This document shows positions 26,001-33,079 of a stretch of 43,297 nt of DNA, piece after piece (position 1 is the first letter of the stretch; each line of letters opens with the position of its first letter). The notes below the pieces were generated by a model. It was not told the origin of the DNA. It worked only from the letters and a program-made list of their open reading frames with translations, and did no database searches. The translations under genes and the position numbers were made by a program. Origin of the DNA: an uncultured Chlamydiae bacterium (GTDB lineage: Bacteria; Chlamydiota; Chlamydiia; Chlamydiales; CALBHK01); assembly GCA_937894565.1 (NCBI GenBank), contig CALBHK010000179.1, forward strand, positions 1 through 43,297, given 5' to 3'.

Positions 26001-26830
26001 CATTGCCAACTTACAGCACGCAGGGATCAATGCAAAATACTAGAGCAGCAAACACGATGAGTATAACTTATGGTGAAGTCCATAACTATATTTCAGGCGG
26101 TCTTGTGAATCCTCTTTTTGCAATCGAAGTGGAATACATCACTCCCGCATCTTTTGCTTCTGATAACTTTTTAGTTACAAATGCAAATGGTGGCACTGCC
26201 ACTGGTGGTTTTTACTGGAAGGTAGATACATCAGGAAGACTGAACGTAGTTGCGGCGGCGAACTCAGGCTTCAATGCAACCACAAGCTCAACTACACTCT
26301 CACCAAGCACTCATTATATTTTGAAATGGGTTGGCGATGGAAACGCTCATAGATTTTACATTAATGGTGTTGAAGTGGCATACAGTGCACAGCAAACTGG
26401 CGGTTATACGATGAACTCACCAAATACTGGTGATGGTGTAACATTTGGCAGTTACAACAACAACACAAGTCTTGCTAGTGGTTATTTTGGCTATTATAGA
26501 ATGGTAGCCGGAGCGACATCATTTGCAACATCTGGTTATGTTGACCAGACTCCATTCGTTTCACTCGTTGATCTAGGATCAAAAGTATTGGTGAAAAAAG
26601 TAATCGGCGAAAACGGAACCACAAACGGAACCAATTTCTACGAGCCTACTGTACTTGCCGGATCGGCTGCGTCGATGGTTGATTCTTACGACATGGATTT
26701 GGTTTATAACAACGCTGTTGATGCTCCTCAACAGGGTTCAACTTTTATGCTAAAGTTAGAATATGGAAGAACAAGCACCAGAAATATTTCCGTATTCCCA
26801 GGATTGAATTTCAGGGCTCTCGCTCCATAA
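23093..26830 (+). CDS. Very large exported fibre/adhesin with glycan-binding-like domains
   Basis: The 1245-aa protein opens with a signal peptide, MKNKFLLKFVTYAVFF then LTAYA|VDF (cleavage near 23). A GSGSGGGG linker follows near 80, then a long beta region with an Asp-box-like STNYGTSW near 360. A jelly-roll-like domain lies near 690-840 (GVPNGSVVATS; YAGGELYSYDGSTWSA), and a LamG/concanavalin-like domain near 1000-1135. The start at 23093 (GGAG upstream) is preferred over 23081, since the signal peptide then begins at residue 1. Fibres usually lack signal peptides, so this one probably crosses the inner membrane. It could be an exported adhesin rather than a virion part. Confidence 0.7.
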   Translation: MKNKFLLKFVTYAVFFTALTAYAVDFKTNLDVMVHGKQSSSADKDIVFDLNLGSSNPRIRANKGTGNLEFSNDGATFTEIGSGSGGGGNFDPAQLQQVLDTAEASGTLSKTPGQILDSFTSSTNGTLTNMSLSGGALGLTGANLSGSLERTKELNITAQQVAGILRGRLQQIAPKDTAMTPSSTATSVTVKFSDDVTDMFTVSKKVIIVKKTTSDGSIFFKAVRDTALSKVALLTVSSVSYSGGETSLVLANPDALDLDLDVSGGSYSTDLRVIPFDVKLYAKGTGSYPASDAALTDLISLNNIGIPAESLASAISGLTGSLVKIDARRSASGQYVVAMLTERTAGNSFVYKMYSTNYGTSWISFGSVDTSIANGSDNAKNELVGLFNYHTNMSMFVADNGKAVYLEQYLNGSSQIAVRGSYTDLSVGSPSLSSLPSTGVDAANNVGTSGIVFSNAAQEMTGTVWGDPTDGSGIFMVGVNVSTGAAYVRQYNAGGSAFLNVSGTIFTPTFHINSPYWVAVSGSSGSHRYFVLGTEGSNQRPYYSYFDEGSATIVGQGFAGAAVNSFMVGAKSLGTKLYGVYARPGTNDYSYVSVTTSGTPSISSEKVLTNFYSSQDQNNGWSATSATFLNFWKNYDNAVVINPSDSEHAYFTLLPYDRDSARRARLWEIRSDSGFAGSVISQLSQNAGSNHGLNDISSRQYLAQTVTLSSTRIRTVTLSMNQYGLIASGSAVSCEIQNTTAGVPNGSVVATSVNTYDPRLISLTASTAGQAVNCNFDTQTLTGVYAIVVKSTYSTSASNFIAVHDNSTNPYAGGELYSYDGSTWSAISGYDMVFDINSEWVYSPQNEAIAQSRIASVSVFDMEPSIELIDSSNIAYVVRNWSYFTSGTKLPYTGYLNRRIIGIGSGSSASSIGVRTYPGYASGAHDPNVVLNVQSGNAANARKNVTTGVVDTTREQEDRSQVAATGIYSTLPTYSTQGSMQNTRAANTMSITYGEVHNYISGGLVNPLFAIEVEYITPASFASDNFLVTNANGGTATGGFYWKVDTSGRLNVVAAANSGFNATTSSTTLSPSTHYILKWVGDGNAHRFYINGVEVAYSAQQTGGYTMNSPNTGDGVTFGSYNNNTSLASGYFGYYRMVAGATSFATSGYVDQTPFVSLVDLGSKVLVKKVIGENGTTNGTNFYEPTVLAGSAASMVDSYDMDLVYNNAVDAPQQGSTFMLKLEYGRTSTRNISVFPGLNFRALAP

Positions 26831-26841
26831 GGAGAAACTAA

Positions 26842-27030
26842 ATGTATAAACTTTTGACAGTTATTTTAATTGTACTGGCCGCAGGGTGTTCCTCTCGGCC
26901 AGTATTAAGAAAGCCACCTTGTGATGCAGTCGTCGGCCGTGAAAACGTATACGTTTGCGGAAAAGATGAAGTCATGAAAGGTTGTGTTCTTGATACTGTA
27001 CACAACGAATGGGTGTGTAATAAGCTATAA
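26842..27030 (+). CDS. Small lipoprotein, 62 aa
   Basis: It has a short hydrophobic signal and a classic lipobox, LAAGC (Cys16), so it is predicted to be lipidated and held in the host envelope. The mature part has four further cysteines (in PPCDAVV, VYVCGKD, KGCVLD, VCNKL), suggesting two disulfides. Size and location near lysis genes would suit an outer-membrane spanin, but the disulfide pattern is unusual for one. TAAGGAGAAAC precedes the start. Confidence 0.7.
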   Translation: MYKLLTVILIVLAAGCSSRPVLRKPPCDAVVGRENVYVCGKDEVMKGCVLDTVHNEWVCNKL

Positions 27031-27046
27031 AGAATAAGGGGGATTC

Positions 27047-27802
27047 ATGGGACTGTCTGAAGATATTAAGAATTATCAACAGCCAGATAAACTCGTGATC
27101 CCCAAGATTACTCATGCTGGGCCAATTACTCCTGATGAGACTGGTGACGGTATAAAACATTTCTGTTTATACCACGCCCTGAAAGTTCGTCGCGGTGAAA
27201 GCAGACCCGAGGACTTGGCAGAGTTTGATGCCGTGATTTCTCGTTGTTATCGTCCTGGATTTCCCGGAATCCCAAATAGAAGCCCAACAAAAACGGGGGA
27301 GCAAGTAACAAAGGACGCTCTAGTCGCAATTGCTTATGCTGCAAAATTACTAAAAAGCAGACATGCATGGTTGATTCTTAATGCTGGAAATTCAATGCGG
27401 TTAAGTTTTCTTAAGTGGTTCTACCCGAATTTATTTCCAGAAAAATTCACTTTGCGTCAGCTACCAACTCAAACATATTTTAAAAGAACTTTCTGGGAGT
27501 GTTGGATGGGAAAAAATCCAGAGGTTGTTTGCAGTCTTCAATACTGCGGATTACCTCACGATCAAACTCCTAATATTTTTAGACAGATTTGGTTTTGGAT
27601 TTATTTGTGTGTCGTGTCTGTAAAAAAAGGAAGTATCTACAGCATTACGTTTATGATGGTGGAATCAGCAAAAGGTCAAAGTTCAATTGGAGATTTTTTC
27701 ATACATTTATGGGAAGATAGGATCAATAGAATTGGTGGAATGGAAGCCAGATTAAAAGAAGAGTATGACCCAAACCACCCGATAGTGAGGTACTGGAAAT
27801 AA
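27047..27802 (+). CDS. Hypothetical protein, 251 aa, aromatic and hydrophobic
   Basis: Unrecognised. The first 100 residues are soluble-looking (ending KTGEQVTKDALVAIAYAAKL). A hydrophobic aromatic stretch near 180-205 (IFRQIWFWIYLCVVSVKKG) could be a membrane segment. Cysteines are scattered. It sits just before the lysis genes and its stop overlaps the next start by one base (TAATG). GGGGG ribosome site. Confidence 0.5.
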   Translation: MGLSEDIKNYQQPDKLVIPKITHAGPITPDETGDGIKHFCLYHALKVRRGESRPEDLAEFDAVISRCYRPGFPGIPNRSPTKTGEQVTKDALVAIAYAAKLLKSRHAWLILNAGNSMRLSFLKWFYPNLFPEKFTLRQLPTQTYFKRTFWECWMGKNPEVVCSLQYCGLPHDQTPNIFRQIWFWIYLCVVSVKKGSIYSITFMMVESAKGQSSIGDFFIHLWEDRINRIGGMEARLKEEYDPNHPIVRYWK

Positions 27803-28029
27803 TGGACATTGGGAAATTTTTTGACAAGTTACTTTGGGTTTTGATGATTTTCGTTGGCGGTTATGTCGGAGCACAAATACAGAGCGCATCAACAGGAATC
27901 GGAGAACTAAATCAAAAAATGGCCGTAGTAATCTCAAAGATGGACTCAGCCACAAAATCAATTGATGACCACGAAATCCGCATAAGAGTTCTTGAGGAGA
28001 AAATGCGTGGAATTAGACTCAGCAAGTAA
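27802..28029 (+). CDS. Membrane-anchored coiled-coil protein (XhlA- or spanin-like)
   Basis: The 75-aa protein has one N-terminal membrane segment (LLWVLMIFVGGYVGAQI, residues about 9-25) followed by a coiled coil (GELNQKMAVVISKMDSATKS; DDHEIRIRVLEEKMR). That build is shared by i-spanins and XhlA-type lysis accessories. It overlaps the endolysin gene by 23 bases and contains its ribosome site, so it belongs to the lysis cassette. Confidence 0.6.
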   Translation: MDIGKFFDKLLWVLMIFVGGYVGAQIQSASTGIGELNQKMAVVISKMDSATKSIDDHEIRIRVLEEKMRGIRLSK

Positions 28030-28531
28030 GGCAAGAATCAGGCTTTTATATCCTGATTTTGCTGTCCGAATCATCAGGACCTATGTTGACATGTTTGAGC
28101 AGCATAGAATCCAAATGAGAATGACTGAAGGACTTAGGACGATGGCCCGTCAGGAAGAACTGTATGCGCAGGGGCGAACTTCTGCGGGTCCGGTAGTGAC
28201 CTGGGCTCGCCCAGGATATAGCTTACACCATTATGGCGTTGCCTGTGATTCTTGTCGAATTGGCAACAACTCAGGAAAAGTCGATCCTTGGGATGTTCCA
28301 TGGGACAAATTCGCACAGTACGCAAAGAATCACGGACTTTACGCTGGCTTTTACTGGAAGAAACAAGACAAACCGCATCTTGAACTGGCCTACGGTGGAA
28401 TGGGCGTTGAACAAATGCTCAAATTGTACCAAAATAATGGCTTAGAGTCAGTCTGGGCTGAGTTCGACACGATCCGAGGGGTAACTCAAGGATCGGAATG
28501 GTATGGGCCACAGAAACAGGTTAGAATTTAA
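28007..28531 (+). CDS. Endolysin, M15 (VanY/L-Ala-D-Glu) peptidase
   Basis: It cuts peptide bonds in peptidoglycan. The Zn-site motif S-x-H-x-x-G-x-A-x-D is intact at residues 72-81 (SLHHYGVACD: H74, D81). The third ligand is His124 in KPHLELAY and TEGLRT (about 40-45) supplies the conserved Arg. At 174 aa it is a single-domain enzyme of T5-lysin type with no cell-wall-binding domain or signal peptide, so it needs a holin. I chose the GTG at 28007 because AGGAGA lies just upstream; the TTG at 27992 has no ribosome site. Confidence 0.88.
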   Translation: MELDSASKARIRLLYPDFAVRIIRTYVDMFEQHRIQMRMTEGLRTMARQEELYAQGRTSAGPVVTWARPGYSLHHYGVACDSCRIGNNSGKVDPWDVPWDKFAQYAKNHGLYAGFYWKKQDKPHLELAYGGMGVEQMLKLYQNNGLESVWAEFDTIRGVTQGSEWYGPQKQVRI

Positions 28532-28546
28532 AAAGGGAGAAATTTT

Positions 28547-28924
28547 ATGAAAAAGTTAGTGTTTTTAATGTCGTTTGTTTTCTTGGCTATGTGTAGCTTT
28601 GCTTTTGCTCAGGATGGTTCTGTGTCTGCTGTTGTTTCTGATATCCCAATGTGGGTGGTTAGTGCTTTGGATATGGCTCAAAAAATTCCTTACGTTGGTC
28701 CTGCTGTTGTATTTATTTTAAAGTGGGCAACTTTAGTTGCTGCACTGGCAACTGCTCTTTCAACATGCCTAATGGCTATTGTTGGAGCCCTTAAGGGTGT
28801 TTCAAAGGCTGCTGGATTAGAAAAAGTTCTAAAAGCTGCCTTATGGTTTGAAGCAAAAGTGCTTCCTTATTTTAAATACCTTTCAATGTACAACCAACAA
28901 AAACAGGTTGAAAAAAAGGTCTAA
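28547..28924 (+). CDS. Putative holin-like membrane protein with signal peptide
   Basis: The 125-aa protein has an N-terminal signal (LVFLMSFVFLAMCSFAFA|QD) and then one or two further hydrophobic segments (YVGPAVVFILKWATLVAALA; LSTCLMAIVGALKG), ending in a charged cytoplasm-type tail (NQQKQVEKKV). Directly after the endolysin gene, it is the best holin candidate here. Its signal could instead be a signal-anchor as in class III or pinholin types. No family motif. Confidence 0.5.
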   Translation: MKKLVFLMSFVFLAMCSFAFAQDGSVSAVVSDIPMWVVSALDMAQKIPYVGPAVVFILKWATLVAALATALSTCLMAIVGALKGVSKAAGLEKVLKAALWFEAKVLPYFKYLSMYNQQKQVEKKV

Positions 28925-28929
28925 AGAAA

Positions 28930-29568
28930 ATGTGCCAAGAAGTTAAAGATGTTGTTTACAGAGTATTGATTCTGCTCGCCGTGATTTTTTTCATGGCGAG
29001 CATGGAATCATGCAAAAGTGGTGGTTACAAAAAAGATCAGGCTATGGCCGATATTGGAGCGAGAGACACAGCTCAGGTCGGAGATACCTCTGTTCCAATT
29101 GAGGGCTGTGGAAATCAGCCTGTTGTTGGATACACGTACTGTAGAATTACCGCAAATGCAGTAATGCCAGGATCAATCTCTATTTCGGTGCCTCCAGCCC
29201 AATGTAGAGAGCAAAATTGTGTTCAATGGAAGCTCTATAGACCAGACGGTCAAGAGCATTTAGGTGGCTTGGTACCAAAGGGTCAAACCAAGGTTACGAT
29301 TACATGGCGGGACATTTTAGGACGAGAAACGGTAACTACTGGTGACCGTGGATTCTGGCCCATTAAAGTTTGGGTTCGGTGGGTTGACGAAGATGGACGA
29401 GATCGTGAAAGTTCTGCAGAAGGTGAAGTTCGCTTGAGGGTTATTCAAAACAACTACCAGCCGCTAAACAACGTCTCGGGAGACCGAAATTATGTTTGGA
29501 TTTGGAACGAAGGATCTACGTTTTATAGAATGACAACAGCCCTAAGAACTTATGTTGGTGCTCAATAA
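28930..29568 (+). CDS. Envelope-anchored protein with Cys-rich beta domain
   Basis: Unrecognised, 212 aa. The start VLILLAVIFFMASMESCKSG is a membrane anchor or an atypical lipoprotein signal (MESC does not match the lipobox well). The body is beta-rich with several cysteines (EGCGNQPVVGYTYCRITANA; PPAQCREQNCVQWKLYRPDG), a fold reminiscent of Ig/fibronectin domains. It may be held on the periplasmic face. It ends in a TAATG overlap with the next gene. Confidence 0.5.
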   Translation: MCQEVKDVVYRVLILLAVIFFMASMESCKSGGYKKDQAMADIGARDTAQVGDTSVPIEGCGNQPVVGYTYCRITANAVMPGSISISVPPAQCREQNCVQWKLYRPDGQEHLGGLVPKGQTKVTITWRDILGRETVTTGDRGFWPIKVWVRWVDEDGRDRESSAEGEVRLRVIQNNYQPLNNVSGDRNYVWIWNEGSTFYRMTTALRTYVGAQ

Positions 29569-29813
29569 TGTGGGCATTTCTTACTGGACTAGTTACATTT
29601 ATACTCTTGTGCTTTAAGGAATTCTTTGGAGCTAGCGCAAGACAGCGAAAAGAAGATGAGGCTTTCAATGCCCAAGAGCTTGAATTTACGCACATAGCCA
29701 TGATTAATCTTGAATTAATGAAGAAAAGAGCTGCAGAAGAGGCGTCTCAGGCTCAAGATATAGAAAGTAAGATTGATTCTGACAAGCCCGACTGGGGCGA
29801 GGGGAAAAAATGA
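29568..29813 (+). CDS. i-spanin-like protein: membrane segment plus charged helix
   Basis: The 81-aa protein has one N-terminal membrane segment (WAFLTGLVTFILLCFKEFFG) and a long charged helix (IAMINLELMKKRAAEEASQA) ending KPDWGEGKK. This build is that of inner-membrane spanins or small lysis regulators. The anchored protein upstream or the lipoprotein at 26842 could be its outer partner. It overlaps genes on both sides by one and four bases. Confidence 0.45.
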   Translation: MWAFLTGLVTFILLCFKEFFGASARQRKEDEAFNAQELEFTHIAMINLELMKKRAAEEASQAQDIESKIDSDKPDWGEGKK

Positions 29814-30139
29814 AAAAGATTTTCTTTGCATTATTGTTTTGTATTTCTATCAACGCTTTTGCTTATGATCAGTACACAGTTAATAACCAGCTTGAGTTAA
29901 CGGCTACAACCACAAGTACAGTAGCTTTGCCGCTAAATTTAAAAAGAACCTATTTGCTTATCATAAATAAAGGCGCAGCAAACATTCTTGTTAAATTTGG
30001 CTCGGCACACTCTGGAACAGAGGGCGTGGTAGTTGTTCCAAATGGGAATTATGAGCCATTTAAAGCGCCAGTAGATCCAGTCTATATTCGGTCTGCCTCT
30101 GGATCTCAGGCAATGCTGGTTTTAGAGGGGCAATACTAA
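29810..30139 (+). CDS. Exported small beta protein, 109 aa
   Basis: The signal peptide is MKKIFFALLFCISINAFA|YDQ. The mature 90 residues are one beta domain: LPLNLKRTYLLIINKGAANI, then NGNYEPFKAPVDPVYIRSAS. This pattern resembles small decoration or head-fibre domains of phages, but here it is exported. The mature N-terminus shares a short L.L.AT.TSTV motif with the glycosidase-like protein at 36899. It overlaps the following fibre gene by one base (TAATG). Confidence 0.6.
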   Translation: MKKIFFALLFCISINAFAYDQYTVNNQLELTATTTSTVALPLNLKRTYLLIINKGAANILVKFGSAHSGTEGVVVVPNGNYEPFKAPVDPVYIRSASGSQAMLVLEGQY

Positions 30140-31785
30140 TGAAAAATATATTTAAATACGTCGTTTCACTATATTTATTAATACAAATTTCAGCGTTCGC
30201 AACGCTAACACCTCCATCAAGTGGTGGAGGTGGCGGTGCGGTTGACTCTGTCAACGGTCAAACGGGCATTGTAGTTTTAACAACTGACGAGGTCTCTGAG
30301 GGTGCTACAAACCTTTGGTTTACAGATGGAAGATCTCAAAGTGCGTGTTGGAATGGATTCTCCGCAGATCGCATTCTCATCACTAGCAGCTCTGGTACAC
30401 AATCAACTTCAAACGTGATGGGCCTAAGTCAAGAAGGTGGGTTATCCTCGTATCTTAACTATACGGTACAAGCTGACGGACCAAGTGACATTAATCCTGG
30501 TTTTGGAAGGTTTGAAACTGAGGTAGACCCCGATGGAAATGATACTGTAAAGACCCATGTGAGTGGATTCTCCACAGATATTCACTACGACCGCACCGGC
30601 TCAGGTGGGGACTTTGAAGGTGGAATTTCTGGGGTCTCAATGAACTTCTCCCACGAGGGTGAGGGATATGTTTCAAATATCTGGGGTAGAAATGATTATA
30701 TGGTGCTAGGTACTGACTCCGTTCAGGGCACCGCTGGTAGTGTGTTCGCCTATAACTCTAACCTAAATTTTAAAAGTGGATTCTCCGTTAACGACGTATA
30801 TTTATTAAATTATGGGATTGAAGGGACCGGGGCCACGATAGGAAATTTTAGTATCATGAATGTCGGAGGGTCTTTTAACCTTACCGGAGACTACCGAGGA
30901 GACTCCCACGATTTCGGCGGTAGTGTTGGTGGAAACTACAGCGGCCATCGCAGAAGTATAAACGCAAATGTCACTGGGGATGTTACCATGGGTCAATACC
31001 AAATGACTGGTAACGCAAATTCATTCAGTGGTCTCTCTATATCTGCAAATGGTGCGTTCACAACTAATGCCCAGGCGCTCAATATTGATATGTCAAACGC
31101 CGTAGTCAATGGTGGAAACGATATCCCGACCGGCTTAAATATTAACGGTGGAAGCATTGGAGCAAATGTTACGTGGACCATTCCTGGTGCGGCGTCATTT
31201 CTGCAAGCCCACTATGTGGGCGGAGCACTAACTATAGCTAGTGGCGACCCTGTATCGGCCTATGGGTTTGGTATAAACCTAGCTCAGAGTCTCATTCTAC
31301 ACGATGACTGGACGGTGGACGGAGCAGGCCTAGGCTTTAACGCCGTGGGGTTTGTGGGCTCTATTGCGATTGATTCTGGTAAAACGCTACACTCCTGGAC
31401 TGGTGCCCTAGCCGGCGCTGGGAACCCAAGTGGAGCCGGTACCGTGACCAATGCCTATATGTTTAGAGCAGCGGGCTTTCTGGGCCAAGGTGGATCTTTA
31501 ACTTCCAATAATATGTATGCATATTATGCTATGCCAACCCTTTGCAGCACTGTAGTGGGATCTTGCTATGGCATGTACATAGACGACGCAAATGCAAAAA
31601 GCATTTTAAAGGGTGAACTAGAAGTAGATAAGGGTGTAGAGATTTCTACAACCACAACTAAGCCCACATGCGACTCTTCAAAGCGAGGACTTATTTGGAA
31701 TGAAATAGGTGGAACAGGTGTTGCAGACGTGGCATATATTTGCCAAAAGAACGCTGCCGACGCTTATGTTTGGAACTCAATTTAA
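30139..31785 (+). CDS. Exported tail-fibre-like protein, 548 aa
   Basis: The signal peptide ends AFA|TLTPPSS, then a six-Gly linker and the fibre motif DSVNGQTGIVVLTTDEVSEG followed by TNLWFTDGR, common at the start of phage fibre and adhesive-trimer proteins. The long middle is Gly/Asn/Ser-rich, beta-repeat-like. The C-terminus has TKPTCDSSKRGLIWN and AYICQKNAADAYVWNSI, a conserved end module of fibres. Exported phage-like fibres are known from predatory Bdellovibrio (mosaic adhesive trimer proteins), so a link is possible. Third-base G/C use looks more mixed than in neighbours. Confidence 0.72.
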   Translation: MKNIFKYVVSLYLLIQISAFATLTPPSSGGGGGAVDSVNGQTGIVVLTTDEVSEGATNLWFTDGRSQSACWNGFSADRILITSSSGTQSTSNVMGLSQEGGLSSYLNYTVQADGPSDINPGFGRFETEVDPDGNDTVKTHVSGFSTDIHYDRTGSGGDFEGGISGVSMNFSHEGEGYVSNIWGRNDYMVLGTDSVQGTAGSVFAYNSNLNFKSGFSVNDVYLLNYGIEGTGATIGNFSIMNVGGSFNLTGDYRGDSHDFGGSVGGNYSGHRRSINANVTGDVTMGQYQMTGNANSFSGLSISANGAFTTNAQALNIDMSNAVVNGGNDIPTGLNINGGSIGANVTWTIPGAASFLQAHYVGGALTIASGDPVSAYGFGINLAQSLILHDDWTVDGAGLGFNAVGFVGSIAIDSGKTLHSWTGALAGAGNPSGAGTVTNAYMFRAAGFLGQGGSLTSNNMYAYYAMPTLCSTVVGSCYGMYIDDANAKSILKGELEVDKGVEISTTTTKPTCDSSKRGLIWNEIGGTGVADVAYICQKNAADAYVWNSI

Positions 31786-31797
31786 GGGGACTTTTAA

Positions 31798-32139
31798 ATG
31801 GAAACTAAAAAAATAAAAGTAGGAGCAAAGGTTCCGCTTATTCACTTTCTAAGTGGAAAAGAAACAAACAAATTTGTAAGAGCCACCATCCTAGATGTAG
31901 ATGGAGACCCGGTTAGTGCTTCTCCCTATTTATTGCCATCTGTTGCCAGTGGTATTTATATGGATCGTGACACATTAATAATGCCACTAAAGCCATTGAT
32001 TTTTGTCACAATGGAAGTGTTTGACGATGCCGGATATACAACACCAACCGTTGGTTATGATCCAGAACTTATTATCTTTGAGGCCGAGCAAGCTCAGGTG
32101 GTTGTCGATGAAATTGTCGGCCTTGTAGGGGAGTGCTAA
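31798..32139 (+). CDS. Fibre-module protein, beta-rich, 113 aa
   Basis: Unrecognised exact family. VRATILDVDGDPVSASPYLL, then PLIFVTMEVFDDAGYTTPT looks like an Ig-like strand arrangement, as in small proteins encoded after fibre genes that build receptor-binding or wedge-arm parts. There is no signal peptide, unlike the two genes before it. AGGGGA precedes the start, and the stop abuts the next gene. Confidence 0.5.
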   Translation: METKKIKVGAKVPLIHFLSGKETNKFVRATILDVDGDPVSASPYLLPSVASGIYMDRDTLIMPLKPLIFVTMEVFDDAGYTTPTVGYDPELIIFEAEQAQVVVDEIVGLVGEC

Positions 32140-32140
32140 A

Positions 32141-32356
32141 ATGATCTCAATCATGCGTGGACGAGATAAAACATTTTTACTGAAATTAAGAAAAAAAACG
32201 AGCGGCGATCCGGTCGACTTAACAAACCTTGTTACGGCTTCCATAAAGCTCGCCAAGGATGATGGCACTTATCTAACCCTGGCTTACCCTGGGGCCGGTC
32301 TTGCAATCAGTGGGGACAAGTCGTTGCCACAAAACAAAAAGGCGAAAACAAATTAA
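32141..32356 (+). CDS. Short paralogue of the next fibre-module protein
   Basis: The 71-aa protein begins ISIMRGRDKTFLLKLRKKTS then GDPVDLTNLVTASIKLAKDD. The following gene starts with the same pattern (VQGEDRVLKIRLFDAKTG, PLDLTSANIKF). It stops soon after, in GDKSLPQNKKAKTN, so it lacks the second half of that domain and may be truncated. I saw no simple one-base shift that restores it. GGGGAG ribosome site. Confidence 0.5.
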   Translation: MISIMRGRDKTFLLKLRKKTSGDPVDLTNLVTASIKLAKDDGTYLTLAYPGAGLAISGDKSLPQNKKAKTN

Positions 32357-32375
32357 ACTATAAGGAAGGTGTATA

Positions 32376-32990
32376 ATGGAAATAGGTTATAAAATTGATG
32401 ATGAAGACAGAGTGGAGATCGTTCAGGGCGAGGACCGAGTTTTAAAGATCAGACTTTTTGATGCTAAGACTGGGATTCCCCTTGATCTCACTTCCGCCAA
32501 TATTAAGTTTGAGTGTAAATCTAGGGCTGGGGGCGTCATCAAAAAAACAAGCGCGAATCTTAGTTTCGTCGATGCTGATCTTGACTTGGTCGCCAACACA
32601 ATCAAATTGTCCAAGCACGGACTCGTCAAGAATCAGATTGTTGAATTTCTTACAACAGACACACTCCCATCTGATCTTGACTTGCTTACTTTCTACTACG
32701 TGATCGTTATTGACGAAGACCACATCTCTCTTGCCGCAGCAAAGGATGGAACCGCAATTGACATAACAGCAGCAGATGGGACTGGAACTCATAGTATTGA
32801 TACTCCTCTTATTACAATGACAGGGAATGATCCCGTTTTAGGAACCATTTCCGTGCCTCTTGATGATTCTATTACTGAAGAAATGAAAGCCGGAAAAATG
32901 CAAACTCCCGAAGTCGAATACACAATCGGATCAACTACTCGGGTCGTGCAGCTTTTAAAGGCTCTGACTGTTTTGGAGCAGGTTGTTTAA
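32376..32990 (+). CDS. BppU-N-like beta protein of the fibre module, 204 aa
   Basis: The N-terminal pattern VQGEDRVLKIRLFDAKTGIP, then LDLTSANIKFECKSRAGGVI resembles BppU/IgG-like baseplate attachment domains. An inserted small domain (NTIKLSKHGLVKNQIVEFLT; YYVIVIDEDHISLAAAKDGT) follows, and the first domain resumes at VLGTISVPLDDSITEEMKAG. It probably mounts a receptor-binding unit. Good AAGGAAGG site. It is the last gene of the rightward late operon; a hairpin covers its stop. Confidence 0.55.
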   Translation: MEIGYKIDDEDRVEIVQGEDRVLKIRLFDAKTGIPLDLTSANIKFECKSRAGGVIKKTSANLSFVDADLDLVANTIKLSKHGLVKNQIVEFLTTDTLPSDLDLLTFYYVIVIDEDHISLAAAKDGTAIDITAADGTGTHSIDTPLITMTGNDPVLGTISVPLDDSITEEMKAGKMQTPEVEYTIGSTTRVVQLLKALTVLEQVV

Positions 32991-32998
32991 CCTGCTCC
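32975..32998 (+). terminator. Hairpin at end of late operon
   Basis: GGAGCAGG (32975-32982) pairs perfectly with CCTGCTCC (32991-32998) around TTGTTTAA. The stop codon lies in the loop. The following bases (ATCATTTCATCT) are only moderately T-rich, so intrinsic termination may be partial. It separates the converging operons. Bases 32999-33079 hold no gene. Confidence 0.6.
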
Positions 32999-33079
32999 AT
33001 CATTTCATCTATTAGTTTTGATTTCTTTGGACACTTATTATCGGACGGACGGACGCGAGTTTTTGGTGTGAATGTGTAT

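Noticed and set aside
21981..32990. Diversity-generating retroelement acting on the fibre genes
   Set aside because: No reverse transcriptase gene and no template/variable repeat pair seen.
33042..33055. CGGA tandem repeat between converging operons
   Set aside because: Only about three and a half units of 4 bases; likely chance.
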